Source of the DNA: Scytonema hofmannii PCC 7110
GTDB lineage: Bacteria > Cyanobacteriota > Cyanobacteriia > Cyanobacteriales > Nostocaceae
Assembly: GCF_000346485.2 (NCBI RefSeq)
Contig: NZ_KQ976354.1
Location: forward strand, 10,064,341-10,128,340
Direction of reading: 5' to 3'
DNA length: 64,000 bases
In this document: one piece after another, positions 25,212-34,770 of the stretch
Numbering within the stretch: the stretch's first letter is position 1
Layout of the letters: every line of letters starts with the position of its first letter
Notes under the pieces: model-generated
What the model saw: the letters and a program-made list of their open reading frames with translations, nothing else
The model's database searches: none
What the model was told of the DNA's origin: nothing
Program-made: the position numbers and the translations under genes

Positions 25212-25661
25212 TGTGATTTGTCTCCTTTATTGTGAGTTTGAGAATAATGATGAGAATAGTGATTTGTTTTTGTTGAATAGCTGTATTTGCATCAACTATC
25301 CTGTCGTTTTAATCTCGGTTTCTACTATCGATTACTTATGGAGGATACAAAGTAAGTCGGTAAAATTCCGGAAAAGTTTCTTGATTTTTTTTCTACTGGT
25401 AGGTAATACCAATTTCTTAAACTTTTCAGCAGATTTAACTCCTACCTTTTGAAAAAGGTAAGTTAAGGAATCATTTGTAGCCCCGTCTGATATTTGGTAC
25501 TATTCTCTCAAGCACAGAAAGTAGCCTTAATGTATCATCAAGATTGTTTACTTTGGGACGGTGAAATAGAGTTTATGGTTCCGCAATCATAAAGCCTTTA
25601 TAGGTGGGCAAACAGGATGCCACCATCAATACCGCCTGTATCAGTTCCAGTCTAAGATGAT
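25212..25661. other. Intergenic stretch upstream of fic
   Basis: No gene is supported. It contains the upstream region of the SH3b gene (AAGGAGACAAATCACAATG on the minus strand). A CCTACCTTTTGAAAAAGGTA hairpin lies near 25440-25459. Confidence 0.5.
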
Positions 25662-26726
25662 ATGAACCGGGCAAGTTTGGACTCTGAGGACTCGACGTTG
25701 AACAAGCGATATTTTACGACTGTAAATTCAGTATCATCTTCAAGCGCGTCTCCTACCGCATTGACTGAAATTGCTGGTCAATGCTACGATAGCTTTATTC
25801 AAATGCTGACTCAACATCGCCTTCCTGATGTGGCACAAGAGATTCAAAATCGATTATCACTTTTGCCAAATATGACCCTTGCAGATAAATTTCAGCAGGT
25901 GAATCGACTCAAAGCTTGGTTGGATAGCTTTCGTCCACTCCCGACAACAGTGGTTGCAGAACTCAAGAAACTCTACGATGTGCGCTTCACCTATAACTCA
26001 AACGCAATTGAAGGCAACACTTTGACGCAAAGTGAAACGGCTTTGGTGCTAGAAACCGGAATCACAATTGGTGGGAAAACACTACGCGAACATTTAGAAG
26101 TCATTGGGCATAAAGATGCGATCGACTATATAGAACAACTTGCCCAAAACTCAACTCTTATTGGAGAATGGCAAATCAAACAGATTCATAACTTGATTCT
26201 GCGAGCAATTTCTCCTGAAGAAGCGGGGCGCTATCGTCAACTTGATGTCAAAGCGGCTGGAACTGAGTATGTTTATCCACCAAACTATTTACTCAGTGAT
26301 TTAATGAGTGAGTTTGTCACTTGGTTGAATTCGTCAGAAACTACAGATCGGCACCCAATAGAATTTGCAGCAGAAGCTCATTTGCGATTTGTTTCGATTC
26401 ATCCATTTCGGGATGGGAATGGACGCACGGGAAGATTATTGATGAATTTGCTGTTATTAAGAGCTGGCTATCCAATCGTGGTAATTTCCAATCAAGTGCG
26501 TAAAGCTTATATTGATGCGGTTGTGGAGAGTCAACAACAGAACAACCCTTCCCCGTTCTTGGCATTGCTTCTGGATGCGGCTCAACAATCGTTGATTGAA
26601 ATGCTGCACATCTTATCAACTGCTCGGGAAAGCCGGGGACGAGGCTTACCATTTTACGAAGAGATGTTAGCGTTTTTAAGCGAACGTCGCGAAATTACAT
26701 CTACCCACTCATCGCCCGATCCTTAA
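25662..26726 (+). CDS. Fic-domain AMPylator-type protein, class II
   Basis: The 354-residue protein carries the full Fic motif H-P-F-R-D-G-N-G-R-T-G-R near residue 247, needed to transfer AMP or another nucleotide moiety to a protein hydroxyl. Upstream, Y-N-S-N-A-I-E-G-N (about 110-118) matches the inhibitory S-x-x-x-E-(G/N) motif, placing it in class II, where the inhibitory helix is intramolecular and N-terminal. No signal peptide is seen. The C-terminus ends soon after the Fic fold, without the winged helix some relatives have. Target and trigger are unknown. Confidence 0.88.
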   Translation: MNRASLDSEDSTLNKRYFTTVNSVSSSSASPTALTEIAGQCYDSFIQMLTQHRLPDVAQEIQNRLSLLPNMTLADKFQQVNRLKAWLDSFRPLPTTVVAELKKLYDVRFTYNSNAIEGNTLTQSETALVLETGITIGGKTLREHLEVIGHKDAIDYIEQLAQNSTLIGEWQIKQIHNLILRAISPEEAGRYRQLDVKAAGTEYVYPPNYLLSDLMSEFVTWLNSSETTDRHPIEFAAEAHLRFVSIHPFRDGNGRTGRLLMNLLLLRAGYPIVVISNQVRKAYIDAVVESQQQNNPSPFLALLLDAAQQSLIEMLHILSTARESRGRGLPFYEEMLAFLSERREITSTHSSPDP

Positions 26727-26761
26727 ATTACAGCAGTTTTCAAATAAATGAACCACACTAT

Positions 26762-26812
26762 GCTCTTGTGGTACGGGCGTCCCCGCCCGCATTCAAGAAA
26801 TTTCCTGACTTT
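26762..26812. repeat. Partial GGGCGTCCCCGCCCG repeat
   Basis: CTCTTGTGGTACGGGCGTCC followed by CCGCCCGCATTCAAGAAATT is a half copy of the family at 24528 and 49070, 36 bases after the fic stop. Confidence 0.7.
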
Positions 26813-26901
26813 TTCATACCTTTACGTAAACCCACTAGCCCAGTAGGTAGGTAACAATGATGAACATAAATTATTCTTAAAAATAACGGAGAGAAAGTTT
26901 T

Positions 26902-27093
26902 ATGTCTATCTGGCTATTAGTAGCACTGGTTTCTTACCTTGCGGGAGTCTGGATTCACTGGACTGCACTCAAGCAGCAGTTTCAGGAACTCGACGAATAC
27001 ACTAATTTTCCCATAGTATGGGTTGCAAAAGCCGTCTTAACAACTGGTTGTTTTTTGGAAGCTTTAGCTTGGCCTTTCACTCTAGTCACATGA
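26902..27093 (+). CDS. Small membrane protein (63 aa)
   Basis: ATG 26902 follows GGAGAG. The product has two hydrophobic helices (about 3-20 and 40-60) linked by a polar segment (K-Q-Q-F-Q-E-L-D-E-Y-T). I recognise no named family. The clear ribosome binding site supports it. Confidence 0.6.
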   Translation: MSIWLLVALVSYLAGVWIHWTALKQQFQELDEYTNFPIVWVAKAVLTTGCFLEALAWPFTLVT

Positions 27094-27647
27094 CAGTCAC
27101 AGCCACTAAGGTGTTGAAAGAACCCGCATTCACTGCAGTATCTACTATGTCTGCCATATCGGAACTAAACTCCATAGGTAACTTCATTAAGTAGTGTAAA
27201 CGAAATTGGTTATTATTTGATCTTAATGTTGCTGCTTTTATGTCTTCTTTTTTAAGGGATGTTCAAGAAATAAATTATCCGGTGATTGTGGTAATGGCGT
27301 CCTCGCCTGTTCTATATCAATGGCGGGTTGTGAGCACCGCACCACAAGAGAAAGTTGAATATTTTTTGATTTGGAAATCCCTAAAGAGATAACATGAATC
27401 TGGTGTAGCGATCGCTTCGGCGCAAGCCGAAAGAGCGCTTATCGCAAACGTACTGTTCCCACATAGCATCTTCATCTTCCCAATCATCAGCAATATTGGG
27501 GATTTTCTGATGTCTTGCGATAAGCCGGGTACGGCTTGCGCTTCGCGATCGGATATAATTTAAGGAGCTTGCAAATGGAAGTGATTGCAGCCAGTGATAG
27601 AAAATACTCATAGGATTTCTTTATCAAACGTGTAAGGGTTACAAATA
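27094..27647. other. Gene-poor stretch with GGGCGTCC and HIP1-type repeats
   Basis: A degenerate GGGCGTCC-family copy lies at about 27285-27353. Two HIP1-containing palindromic repeats lie at about 27409-27444 and 27515-27552. They flank a short segment that reads on the minus strand as I-P-N-I-A-D-D-W-E-D-E-D-A-M-W-E-Q-Y within a 76-codon frame (27381-27611). That frame could be a remnant of a small gene but is largely made of repeat sequence. Confidence 0.5.
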
Positions 27648-27998
27648 ATGAAAGTTCTAAAAAGAGCCATCAAGCCAGAAACCTATATATCATTCCTCTA
27701 CATCTACCCAACGACTTGGGGGACTGCTGGTGATATCTGTTTAATTCGTGAATCTGTAGCTAATTCAAGTACATCGAAGTTTGTAGGTCACAAAATCCAA
27801 CTAGCACTTCCATTCGGGATGGAGCGCCATCGCTTGGCTGGCTTTCCGGTGATCAAAGTTGCAGGTCATGTCGGCGACGGACATCCTAAAGATCGCCAGT
27901 CAGAATGGGAGGCTTATGAAGGTGTAGATAAAGAAACAGTGATTGCGGCTTTGAAACCTTGGGACTTCAAGTTAATTGAGTCTGATGTGGCAATCTGA
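27648..27998 (+). CDS. Hypothetical protein (116 aa)
   Basis: I recognise no family. The product is soluble, with a basic start (M-K-V-L-K-R-A-I-K-P-E) and a G-F-P-V-I-K-V-A-G-H-V-G-D-G-H-P segment. ATG 27648 lacks a convincing ribosome binding site. It converges with the metalloprotease gene. Confidence 0.45.
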   Translation: MKVLKRAIKPETYISFLYIYPTTWGTAGDICLIRESVANSSTSKFVGHKIQLALPFGMERHRLAGFPVIKVAGHVGDGHPKDRQSEWEAYEGVDKETVIAALKPWDFKLIESDVAI

Positions 27999-28147
27999 TC
28001 GAAAACTCCACCCACGGATCGGAGTTTCCCGCCGACTTTCTACTGTCCGTTCGCTCCTGCACGATCTAAGTGTTCAAATTCATGAGGACAGAATTGGTGT
28101 TTCAGACTTGAACAAAATTGCGATCGCGCCGAAAACTAAGGCAACGT

Positions 28148-30907
28148 CTAATAAGACAGCAATCTTGCATTTAGCGCTTTATAAATGCGATCGCAAGTTT
28201 CCTCTAAATGAGCCAAGGTGTAAATATCAAGCTTTTCACCTTGTTGCTTTAAACCAGCGTCAACAGCTTTTTGCAGTTGACGCAATTTATACCAAGCGAT
28301 TGTACGACCATCTTCAGGGACATCAGCAGTTCGCAATACCATTGCCAGCAATACATTGAGATGTTCTCGTTGTAAGGAACGGCGAATGCTAGAAATGGGT
28401 TTCGCTTCCCGTTCATTTAACACTTCTGTCCAAATGCTATTTTGCAGAATATCGAACAGTTCCGGTATAGTCAACACTTGCCCAGGCGGAGTTTTCAATT
28501 CGATATCCCGTAACCGATTCAGACGTTCGCCATCTAAGAGCGATCGCAAGACTCCACTTTGAAAATGCAAAATCCTTTCGTGAATTGGATAATCAAGACG
28601 CGAGACAGGGATGGGGTGTCCCCAGTGTTGCCACCGTGATGGCGCAAGCTGATTGAGGAGTTGCGGTGAGAAGTTGAAAGCATCCCCTGCAAATACATAT
28701 TTTTGTAATTTTGTCAATACTTGACGCTGTTTTTCCAAAGTAACTGGTACAAACGTCCATTGAATATTATTATCACTTGCATGGTGACGCCTAAAAGATT
28801 GTCCACCAATGTATTGAGTTAGCAAAGTAGCATTTCGGAAATAGTACTTGAGTACCTTATTAAACAATACGCGCAAGTCACTGTAACTCTCTCCTTGTAA
28901 CGGGTAACGCCGATCCAAACGCTGCAACATCACACGAGCATTATCCATTTGCCATTGAGAATAAAGCAATACATCATTACTCATGTCCCAGACATTTGCC
29001 AGAGGATTGATATCCCAAATATCTTCATCAGTTGCATAAGATAATTCTGGTTGAGGCGACGCCACAGCAATTTGCTCCAAAAAAGCTTTTTCAGCAAAAG
29101 GAGTGATTGCTTCAGAAGTGAAATCTAGGTATTTTTTGTAACCATATTCAATTGCCCATTCATCATAAGGACCAATAACTGCCGGAAAATAATCACCTTG
29201 TTCTGTTCCTTGAGGTGCTATGTTTACGGGCAGGTAATCCATCACCGAACCAACCAAACCTTTAGTATGAGTCACTTCAGTGTTATTTAATTCTTGAGGA
29301 GATAACATTGTGCTGCCGTGAAAGTTGTGGCGCAAACCAAGAGTGTGACCAACCTCATGAGCAATGAGCGAACGTACATATTGATGCACGTAGTTTTGCA
29401 TTTGGTCGTTACTCGGAACTGTATTTTGTACAAGTGACAGTGCTAGCGCCCCCATAGATGCTTGAAAAGAAGACTCCATTCCGTAGCAGAAGTCATCCAA
29501 ACCTTTAGTAATGTTGTGTTGAGAAGGGTGTTGCATCTTTGCGAAATGATTTTGGCGCGGTTTGTGGCAAGCAAAATCTTCAGGTTGAGAAATATAACCA
29601 TCAACAAGCGATGAATTTGCTGCCATCAAGGCACGATATTCTTGCTGAATTGAACGTACCATACTTGCATCGACAATGATATCTGCGTCCAATATTTCGC
29701 CAGTAAATGGATTAACGCGCGCTGGTCCTCTAGCAAAACCTGCATCTAAGGAATTAAACCAGCGAATGGTGTTGTAGCGTACATCAGCAGGATGCCACTC
29801 AGCATCATCCGGCATTTGCCGTACTTCAAGAGCATCTTGGAATCCAGCTTTTGAAAAAGCTTTGTTCCACATTAAAATGCCTTCGGCGATAGAATCGCGA
29901 TACTCCAAAGGCACTGCATTTTCAATCCAAAACACAATTGGCTTTTTCGGTGGCGAGATTTGAGCGCTACTGTCGGATGGCTCAAGATACCAACGGTTGA
30001 TGTAACGTACAAACGGCTCTTTCCCTTGATTTTTAGAGAAATCTTGGAAAGCCGTGATAAAGTACCCAACTCTATCATCAGCGAGTCTGGGAACATAGCC
30101 ATTATTTTCAGGTAATTGCGAAAAACTATAATGCACTTTCAAAGTCAGTGCTCTACTATCAGGTACGGTAACTAAATATGCTCCTTCTGGCGATGAAAAA
30201 CCATAAATAGAATCAATCTCTACGTTCTCAGGAAAGCTATTAATATTGCCAAAATAAGACCTGTTTTCTTCCAAATGGTAATCTGCTTGCAAAGAATATT
30301 TCAGTAAAGAAGTTAAGCCAGGAAAATCCTGCATGAGGAGGTCATTTAGACTAACAAGAATATTTTTACTGTATGGGTCGATACAAACTATTTGAAGCGC
30401 GGAAAGAACTGAATCGCTAAAAGAACGAGCAAGCGATCGCAGTTCTGGTTTATTTGATTGTGTACGGAATTTAACATTCCGAATAACAAAATGTAAATTG
30501 TTGTTTATGTGACGGAAGTAAAAGAGAAAATCCTGTAAAGGCAACCCACTGTAAATACCACTTTCTCCAATGCCTGATTCCAGTGTGACTATACCTAAGA
30601 AGTTTTTATCTAGCTGTTCCGCTTTAATTTCCAAGTATGTTCGATTGGACTCTAGATGGCGATACAGCGTAAAGAGACCCTCTATCTTTTCTGCGTTCTT
30701 AATTATCTCGCGATATTGTCGAAAATCTTCCCTTTTGACCTCTTTCAACGTATTGTCAGTATTAGCAAAGTTCTCAAAACTTGGTATTGTATTCAATTGC
30801 TGTACATAAACACCAGAAAGTTGGTTAGCCCCTGCATAGTTCCCCCCTAACAATAGGCTGCATAATAACAAGATACAGATTCCCGTTCTTTTGATCCAGT
30901 CTCTCAT
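28148..30907 (-). CDS. Secreted zinc-dependent metalloprotease (DUF4953/DUF5117 type)
   Basis: The 919-residue exported protein has an N-terminal signal (I-C-I-L-L-L-C-S-L-L-L-G, cleavage near 27). A long N-terminal domain of the DUF5117 kind is followed by a metzincin-like zinc site H-E-V-G-H-T-L-G-L-R-H-N near residue 520. The following S-V-M-D-Y-L may supply the Met-turn. The Y-D-E-W-A-I-E-Y-G-Y motif after it is typical of this family. It probably degrades proteins in the periplasm or outside the cell; substrate unknown. It reads alone; a heptamer array separates it from the URC cluster. Confidence 0.88.
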   Translation of the reverse strand: MRDWIKRTGICILLLCSLLLGGNYAGANQLSGVYVQQLNTIPSFENFANTDNTLKEVKREDFRQYREIIKNAEKIEGLFTLYRHLESNRTYLEIKAEQLDKNFLGIVTLESGIGESGIYSGLPLQDFLFYFRHINNNLHFVIRNVKFRTQSNKPELRSLARSFSDSVLSALQIVCIDPYSKNILVSLNDLLMQDFPGLTSLLKYSLQADYHLEENRSYFGNINSFPENVEIDSIYGFSSPEGAYLVTVPDSRALTLKVHYSFSQLPENNGYVPRLADDRVGYFITAFQDFSKNQGKEPFVRYINRWYLEPSDSSAQISPPKKPIVFWIENAVPLEYRDSIAEGILMWNKAFSKAGFQDALEVRQMPDDAEWHPADVRYNTIRWFNSLDAGFARGPARVNPFTGEILDADIIVDASMVRSIQQEYRALMAANSSLVDGYISQPEDFACHKPRQNHFAKMQHPSQHNITKGLDDFCYGMESSFQASMGALALSLVQNTVPSNDQMQNYVHQYVRSLIAHEVGHTLGLRHNFHGSTMLSPQELNNTEVTHTKGLVGSVMDYLPVNIAPQGTEQGDYFPAVIGPYDEWAIEYGYKKYLDFTSEAITPFAEKAFLEQIAVASPQPELSYATDEDIWDINPLANVWDMSNDVLLYSQWQMDNARVMLQRLDRRYPLQGESYSDLRVLFNKVLKYYFRNATLLTQYIGGQSFRRHHASDNNIQWTFVPVTLEKQRQVLTKLQKYVFAGDAFNFSPQLLNQLAPSRWQHWGHPIPVSRLDYPIHERILHFQSGVLRSLLDGERLNRLRDIELKTPPGQVLTIPELFDILQNSIWTEVLNEREAKPISSIRRSLQREHLNVLLAMVLRTADVPEDGRTIAWYKLRQLQKAVDAGLKQQGEKLDIYTLAHLEETCDRIYKALNARLLSY

Positions 30908-31030
30908 CCTTTCGCTTCCCCTAACACAGCAGCCTTCGTGTCTTGCAGCTGCTTAAATATTATATAGAGTAGCTGTTTTTATTGATTTCAGGTAGTCGTA
31001 ATTTTACTAGAATTGCTAATTGCTAATGGT

Positions 31031-31079
31031 TAATGGAGTTTGAACAATTAGCAATTAGCAATTAGCAATTAGCAATTAG
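31031..31079. repeat. STRR heptamer array, ATTAGCA
   Basis: About five tandem CAATTAG/ATTAGCA units lie between the upp stop and the metalloprotease start. A looser version is at 31014-31030. Confidence 0.8.
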
Positions 31080-31084
31080 CCCTG

Positions 31085-31720
31085 TTACTTCGTACCAAAT
31101 AACCTATCTCCCGCATCTCCCAAGCCCGGTATGATGTACCCGTGCTCATCCAGATATTCATCTACAGCTACAGTATAAATAGGTACATCTGGATGAAACG
31201 CAGTAAAATGTTCCAGACCTTCCGGTGCAGCAAGTATGCAAATAAACTTAATAGACAATGGATTAGTTGATTTCAGGCGTTCAACAGCTGCCACTGCTGT
31301 ATTGCCAGTAGCAAGCATCGGATCGACGATCAACACATCTCGCTTATCCACATCTTGAGGAACCTTGAAATAGTACTCAATAGGAACTAAGGTCTTGGGG
31401 TCACGATACAACCCGATATGCCCCACTCTTGCAGTAGGCATCAGTTCTAACATTCCATCTAAAATTCCCTGACCTGCCCGTTGGATAGAAACAATCACCA
31501 GTTTTTTTTCCGGCGCAAGGACTGGTGCATTCATTGGTCCTAGAGGTGTTTTAATGAATTCGTCCTTTAACGGAAAATCGCGAGTGACTTCATAAGCTAA
31601 CAACAGGCTAATTTCTTTCAGAAGGGATCGAAATTTTGCCGTACTCGTTTCAGCTTTACGCATTAACGTAAGTTTGTGCTGGATTAATGGATGATTAATT
31701 ATTGTGACTTGATTGTGCAT
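31085..31720 (-). CDS. upp: Uracil phosphoribosyltransferase
   Basis: The enzyme makes UMP from uracil and PRPP. From ATG 31720 ([11 protein letters not shown]) it is 211 residues, the normal size. The open frame extends to 31771 only through repeat-derived sequence. The PRPP loop [10 protein letters not shown] is near residue 130, and the uracil-binding end [12 protein letters not shown] is complete. It is third in a minus-strand group after URC1 and URC4, like the UPRT paralog (URC6) of the yeast uracil-catabolic pathway, so its role may be degradative as well as salvage. Confidence 0.93.
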   Translation of the reverse strand: MHNQVTIINHPLIQHKLTLMRKAETSTAKFRSLLKEISLLLAYEVTRDFPLKDEFIKTPLGPMNAPVLAPEKKLVIVSIQRAGQGILDGMLELMPTARVGHIGLYRDPKTLVPIEYYFKVPQDVDKRDVLIVDPMLATGNTAVAAVERLKSTNPLSIKFICILAAPEGLEHFTAFHPDVPIYTVAVDEYLDEHGYIIPGLGDAGDRLFGTK

Positions 31721-31801
31721 ATTAGGGAGTGGGGAGTGGGGAATGGGGAATGGGCATTGGTCACTGGTCACTGGTCACTGGTCACTGGTCACTGGTCACT
31801 G
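31721..31801. repeat. GGGGAGT and GTCACTG heptamer arrays
   Basis: GGAGTGG/GGAATGG heptamers run directly into about six GTCACTG units between upp and URC4. The array ends one base before the URC4 stop codon. Confidence 0.85.
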
Positions 31802-33061
31802 TTAAAATACCGTGCCATCACTTTCTATTTGGATAGGAGGAGTAGCACCCTTCCGGAGTTCGGCAGCGATTCTTCGCCCTGCTGTCCAAGTTCCACCTTG
31901 CAAAATTTTCACTAATGGCAATTCTTCAGCATTCATGCCCAACTTTTCGCGAATCGTGGCAGCAATGCAGTCTAAAAGTATCACAGTCAGAGCACGCCAT
32001 TCTACGATCGCTTCCGAAGAAACTGGGTAAGGTTTGAGCAAAATATCTTGGTTTTTAACGTTTATCAGCCCTAAGTCAAGGAATAAACCTCCATTGCGAT
32101 ATTCTGCTAATCCAGTGAGGGCATCTAAGCCAGTTATTTCTAAACCCAGTTCCTCTAAAGGTTCTAACAAGGAATAGGTTAACCATTGGGACAGTTTGTG
32201 AAATGGCACTAAACCATCATCAACGACATCTGGGTGAAACCAGACATCCCCCAAATTGATTCCAGCAACTTCTATTCGTCCAGACCAAATATCACTCAAT
32301 CCTTCCAGAACTGCACCCAATACTGTTGCCGCTTCTAACTGATTATTACAAGATTTTGTCATTAAATATCTTACCAGATTACCCGGACGGGGACTTTGTT
32401 CTCCAAAAATATTGGGTGAAGAGACAAGGGAACGACCTAATTTTTGCAATAACTTCAAACGCCCAGTAATTCCCACTAGGGGATTTTCTGCACTAACACC
32501 AAACCCTTGTGCTAATTCCCCTTCAGTTAATGTCTGCAACCTATCGGCATTCACTTGTAAAGGCGTTGTGTGACGACAGCGAACAAAAGTTCCCGTACAA
32601 AACATTTGAAAACTAGCAACTGCTAACCCTTCAGAACGCTGAAAACGCAGTTGAGTTTCCGGCTCATTATAATACCAACTTTCTCCGGCTCCTGCATCCA
32701 GTAAAACACTGATAATAACCAAATCAAACTTAGCAATAGCTTTGTCTAAAGGCGTTAGCCCTGCTAACCTCTCATCCAAAATTGACAGACGAGGTACGCC
32801 CCCAGTTTCAAAATGTCGCCAACGGCTGTGAAAAGGAATTCCTAAATCCGGATATTCCTCCCGCATGACCCCAATCGTATAATCAGCCACCCGTTCCAAT
32901 TGAGACAAATCGCAATTGAAGTAACGCGAATTACCTTCAATAGCCAGTTTGTATAACTGTCCGCAACGTTCTCGAATAGCAGTAGGCGATCGCAAATAAG
33001 CAGCCAACGCCCTCTCATCTTTCCTCTGTGACCTCAGCGTCTCTGCGGTTCTTTTCTCCAT
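31802..33061 (-). CDS. URC4-like uracil-catabolism protein (DUF1688)
   Basis: The 419-residue protein matches the DUF1688/URC4 family by A-A-Y-L-R-S-P-T-A-I-R-E-R near residue 20, G-I-P-F-H-S-R-W-R-H-F, F-D-L-V-I-I-S-V-L-L-D-A-G-A-G and the Q-G-G-T-W-T-A-G-R end. URC4 is essential for the reductive-independent uracil degradation first found in Lachancea kluyveri; its chemistry is not settled. It lies between URC1-like and upp genes on one strand. The first 15 or so residues (E-K-R-T-A-E-T-L-R-S-Q-R-K) are encoded by a dispersed repeat. The native start is therefore uncertain, but no later Met fits the family. Confidence 0.85.
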   Translation of the reverse strand: MEKRTAETLRSQRKDERALAAYLRSPTAIRERCGQLYKLAIEGNSRYFNCDLSQLERVADYTIGVMREEYPDLGIPFHSRWRHFETGGVPRLSILDERLAGLTPLDKAIAKFDLVIISVLLDAGAGESWYYNEPETQLRFQRSEGLAVASFQMFCTGTFVRCRHTTPLQVNADRLQTLTEGELAQGFGVSAENPLVGITGRLKLLQKLGRSLVSSPNIFGEQSPRPGNLVRYLMTKSCNNQLEAATVLGAVLEGLSDIWSGRIEVAGINLGDVWFHPDVVDDGLVPFHKLSQWLTYSLLEPLEELGLEITGLDALTGLAEYRNGGLFLDLGLINVKNQDILLKPYPVSSEAIVEWRALTVILLDCIAATIREKLGMNAEELPLVKILQGGTWTAGRRIAAELRKGATPPIQIESDGTVF

Positions 33062-33166
33062 TTTTCCCTTCCTACCCGATACACCCTAAATGATGGGGAG
33101 TGGGGAGTAGGGAGTGGGGAGTGGGGAATTCTTAATCCCTACTCTCTACTCCCTATTCCCTAGTCC
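33062..33166. repeat. GGGGAGT/CCCTACT heptamer arrays between URC4 and URC1
   Basis: GGGGAGTGGGGAGTAGG heptamers are followed by the complementary CCCTACTCTCTACTCCC about 30 bases later. They form an imperfect inverted pair in the URC1-URC4 gap. Confidence 0.8.
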
Positions 33167-34426
33167 CTAGCTTTCCAAAGAACGCCCTTGAACAGATGCC
33201 AAAGTATCTGCATCCAATACCTCAGATGTGGTATAGTATCCAGCCGCTTTTTTAGCTTCTATTTCTACTCGCGCATCTTGAGGAATCAGTTCTTCTGGAA
33301 TTGGAACTCTTTCCACCACCTCAATTCCTGACTGAGTGATAGCGTCGTATTTCATATTACTCATTGACACCAAGCGGTCAATACGAGTCACACCCAACCA
33401 GTGCAAAACATCCGTCATCAGTTCTTGAAACCGCATATCCTGAACACCTGCCACACATTCAGTCCGGCTAAAGTAGGCATCAGCGCGATCGCCTCCTTCT
33501 TGACGCTTGCGAGCATTATATACCAAGAATTTCGTCACTTCTCCCAAAGCACGTCCTTCCTTGCGACAGTAAACAATAATACCAGCACCACCTTCTTGCG
33601 CTGTTTGTATGCAGACTTCTATTCCGTGTACCAAATAAGGACGACAGGTACAAATATCTGAACCAAACACATCAGAACCATTGCATTCGTCATGTACTCT
33701 AACTGATAAGGGTTTACTGGGGTCATTGATAGCTGCTACATCCCCTACAATATATACAGTAACACCTCCAATCGGTGGTAAAAAGACCTCAAGATCGGAA
33801 CGCGTCACCAATTCTGGGAACATACCCCCAGTTTGTTCAAACAAAGCGCGTCGCAATTCTCCCTCTGAAATGTGGAAGCGCTTGGCAATTCCCGGTAAAT
33901 ACCAAACTGGCTCAATTGCTGCTTTAGTCACAACTAAATCGCCATTGGATTTCATAATCTTGCCATCGGCTTGCAAGCGCCCATTAACCACTGCTTCTTG
34001 TAGTTCAGGTATGTTGATGTGAGCTTTAGTGATAGCAATTGTTGGACGTATATCATATCCCTGTTCGTAGTATGATGCAAAAGCATCACCAACATTTGCC
34101 CCAAATGGGTCAAGAGACACAATCTTATCTGGATTAAACCAGCTTGGATGCGGTCCAATGTGCTCCACAGGAGATGTGTTAGTGAGATCTGCCCTGTGAT
34201 CTGATTGAAGAGCTCCGCTTGCCACTGCTAATGCCCTGTACACCGCATAACTACCAGAATGGGTACCAATGACGTTACGGCGTGCTTGCTGAGTTAGCGT
34301 AGCTACCACCGGACCCCGTTGCATGGGATCGACTTCTCCCCACTTGATAGGAATTGGTTTGGGACCAAAGCGACTGGGATGCGAAGTGAGAACAATATGC
34401 CTGTAGATGCTGTTTTGCTTTGGCAT
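33167..34426 (-). CDS. URC1-like GTP cyclohydrolase II homolog
   Basis: The 419-residue protein has an N-terminal extension of about 200 residues and a GTP cyclohydrolase II domain. The zinc ligands are in D-E-C-N-G-S-D-V-F-G-S-D-I-C-T-C near residue 245-260. Y-C-R-K-E-G-R-A-L-G-E-V follows for catalysis. It resembles URC1, the RibA-like protein of uracil catabolism, rather than ribA/ribBA of riboflavin synthesis, because of the N-terminal extension and the URC4 and UPRT neighbours. Spacing of about 105 bases of repeats separates it from URC4, so co-transcription is plausible but not proven. Confidence 0.87.
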   Translation of the reverse strand: MPKQNSIYRHIVLTSHPSRFGPKPIPIKWGEVDPMQRGPVVATLTQQARRNVIGTHSGSYAVYRALAVASGALQSDHRADLTNTSPVEHIGPHPSWFNPDKIVSLDPFGANVGDAFASYYEQGYDIRPTIAITKAHINIPELQEAVVNGRLQADGKIMKSNGDLVVTKAAIEPVWYLPGIAKRFHISEGELRRALFEQTGGMFPELVTRSDLEVFLPPIGGVTVYIVGDVAAINDPSKPLSVRVHDECNGSDVFGSDICTCRPYLVHGIEVCIQTAQEGGAGIIVYCRKEGRALGEVTKFLVYNARKRQEGGDRADAYFSRTECVAGVQDMRFQELMTDVLHWLGVTRIDRLVSMSNMKYDAITQSGIEVVERVPIPEELIPQDARVEIEAKKAAGYYTTSEVLDADTLASVQGRSLES

Positions 34427-34770
34427 AGTCGTTAGTTTTCGTGTTTTTGCAATCGATTCTTAGACATCAACGATTGATCGACAACTAGCAACACATTCTC
34501 ATTAGGAAAATGTGAGATACTATTGACCAATCGCTAATAACTCTAAAGATGGAGTCCGCCATTATATCGTATTGGAGACTACAGAAAAGCATGAAGGATA
34601 AAAGATAAAGGGGGAAAAACGGCTATTCTCTGTATAATTTCGTAGAATCATACGAATTTCTTGAGAGAAATATTATTTTACACTTTATCCTTCACGTGAC
34701 TTCAAGGGTGACTAATTAGATAATAATGTGCGAAATTTGATCCAAAACTACTATCACTGACCGCGAATTC
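34427..34770. other. Divergent promoter region between URC1 and TPR gene
   Basis: No gene is seen. The A/T-rich stretch would hold the promoters of both divergent genes. ATGAAGGATAAAAG near 34590 resembles the AAGGATCAAGGATAAAGGATG patch near 22905. Confidence 0.5.

Noticed and set aside
27381-27611. 76-codon minus-strand ORF
   Set aside because: Two HIP1-type repeats make up much of it; only a short D-D-W-E-D-E-D segment looks protein-like, so it is listed only within the intergenic entry.
27976-28359. 127-codon plus-strand ORF overlapping the metalloprotease end
   Set aside because: More than half is antisense to the metalloprotease coding sequence; no homology or ribosome binding site.
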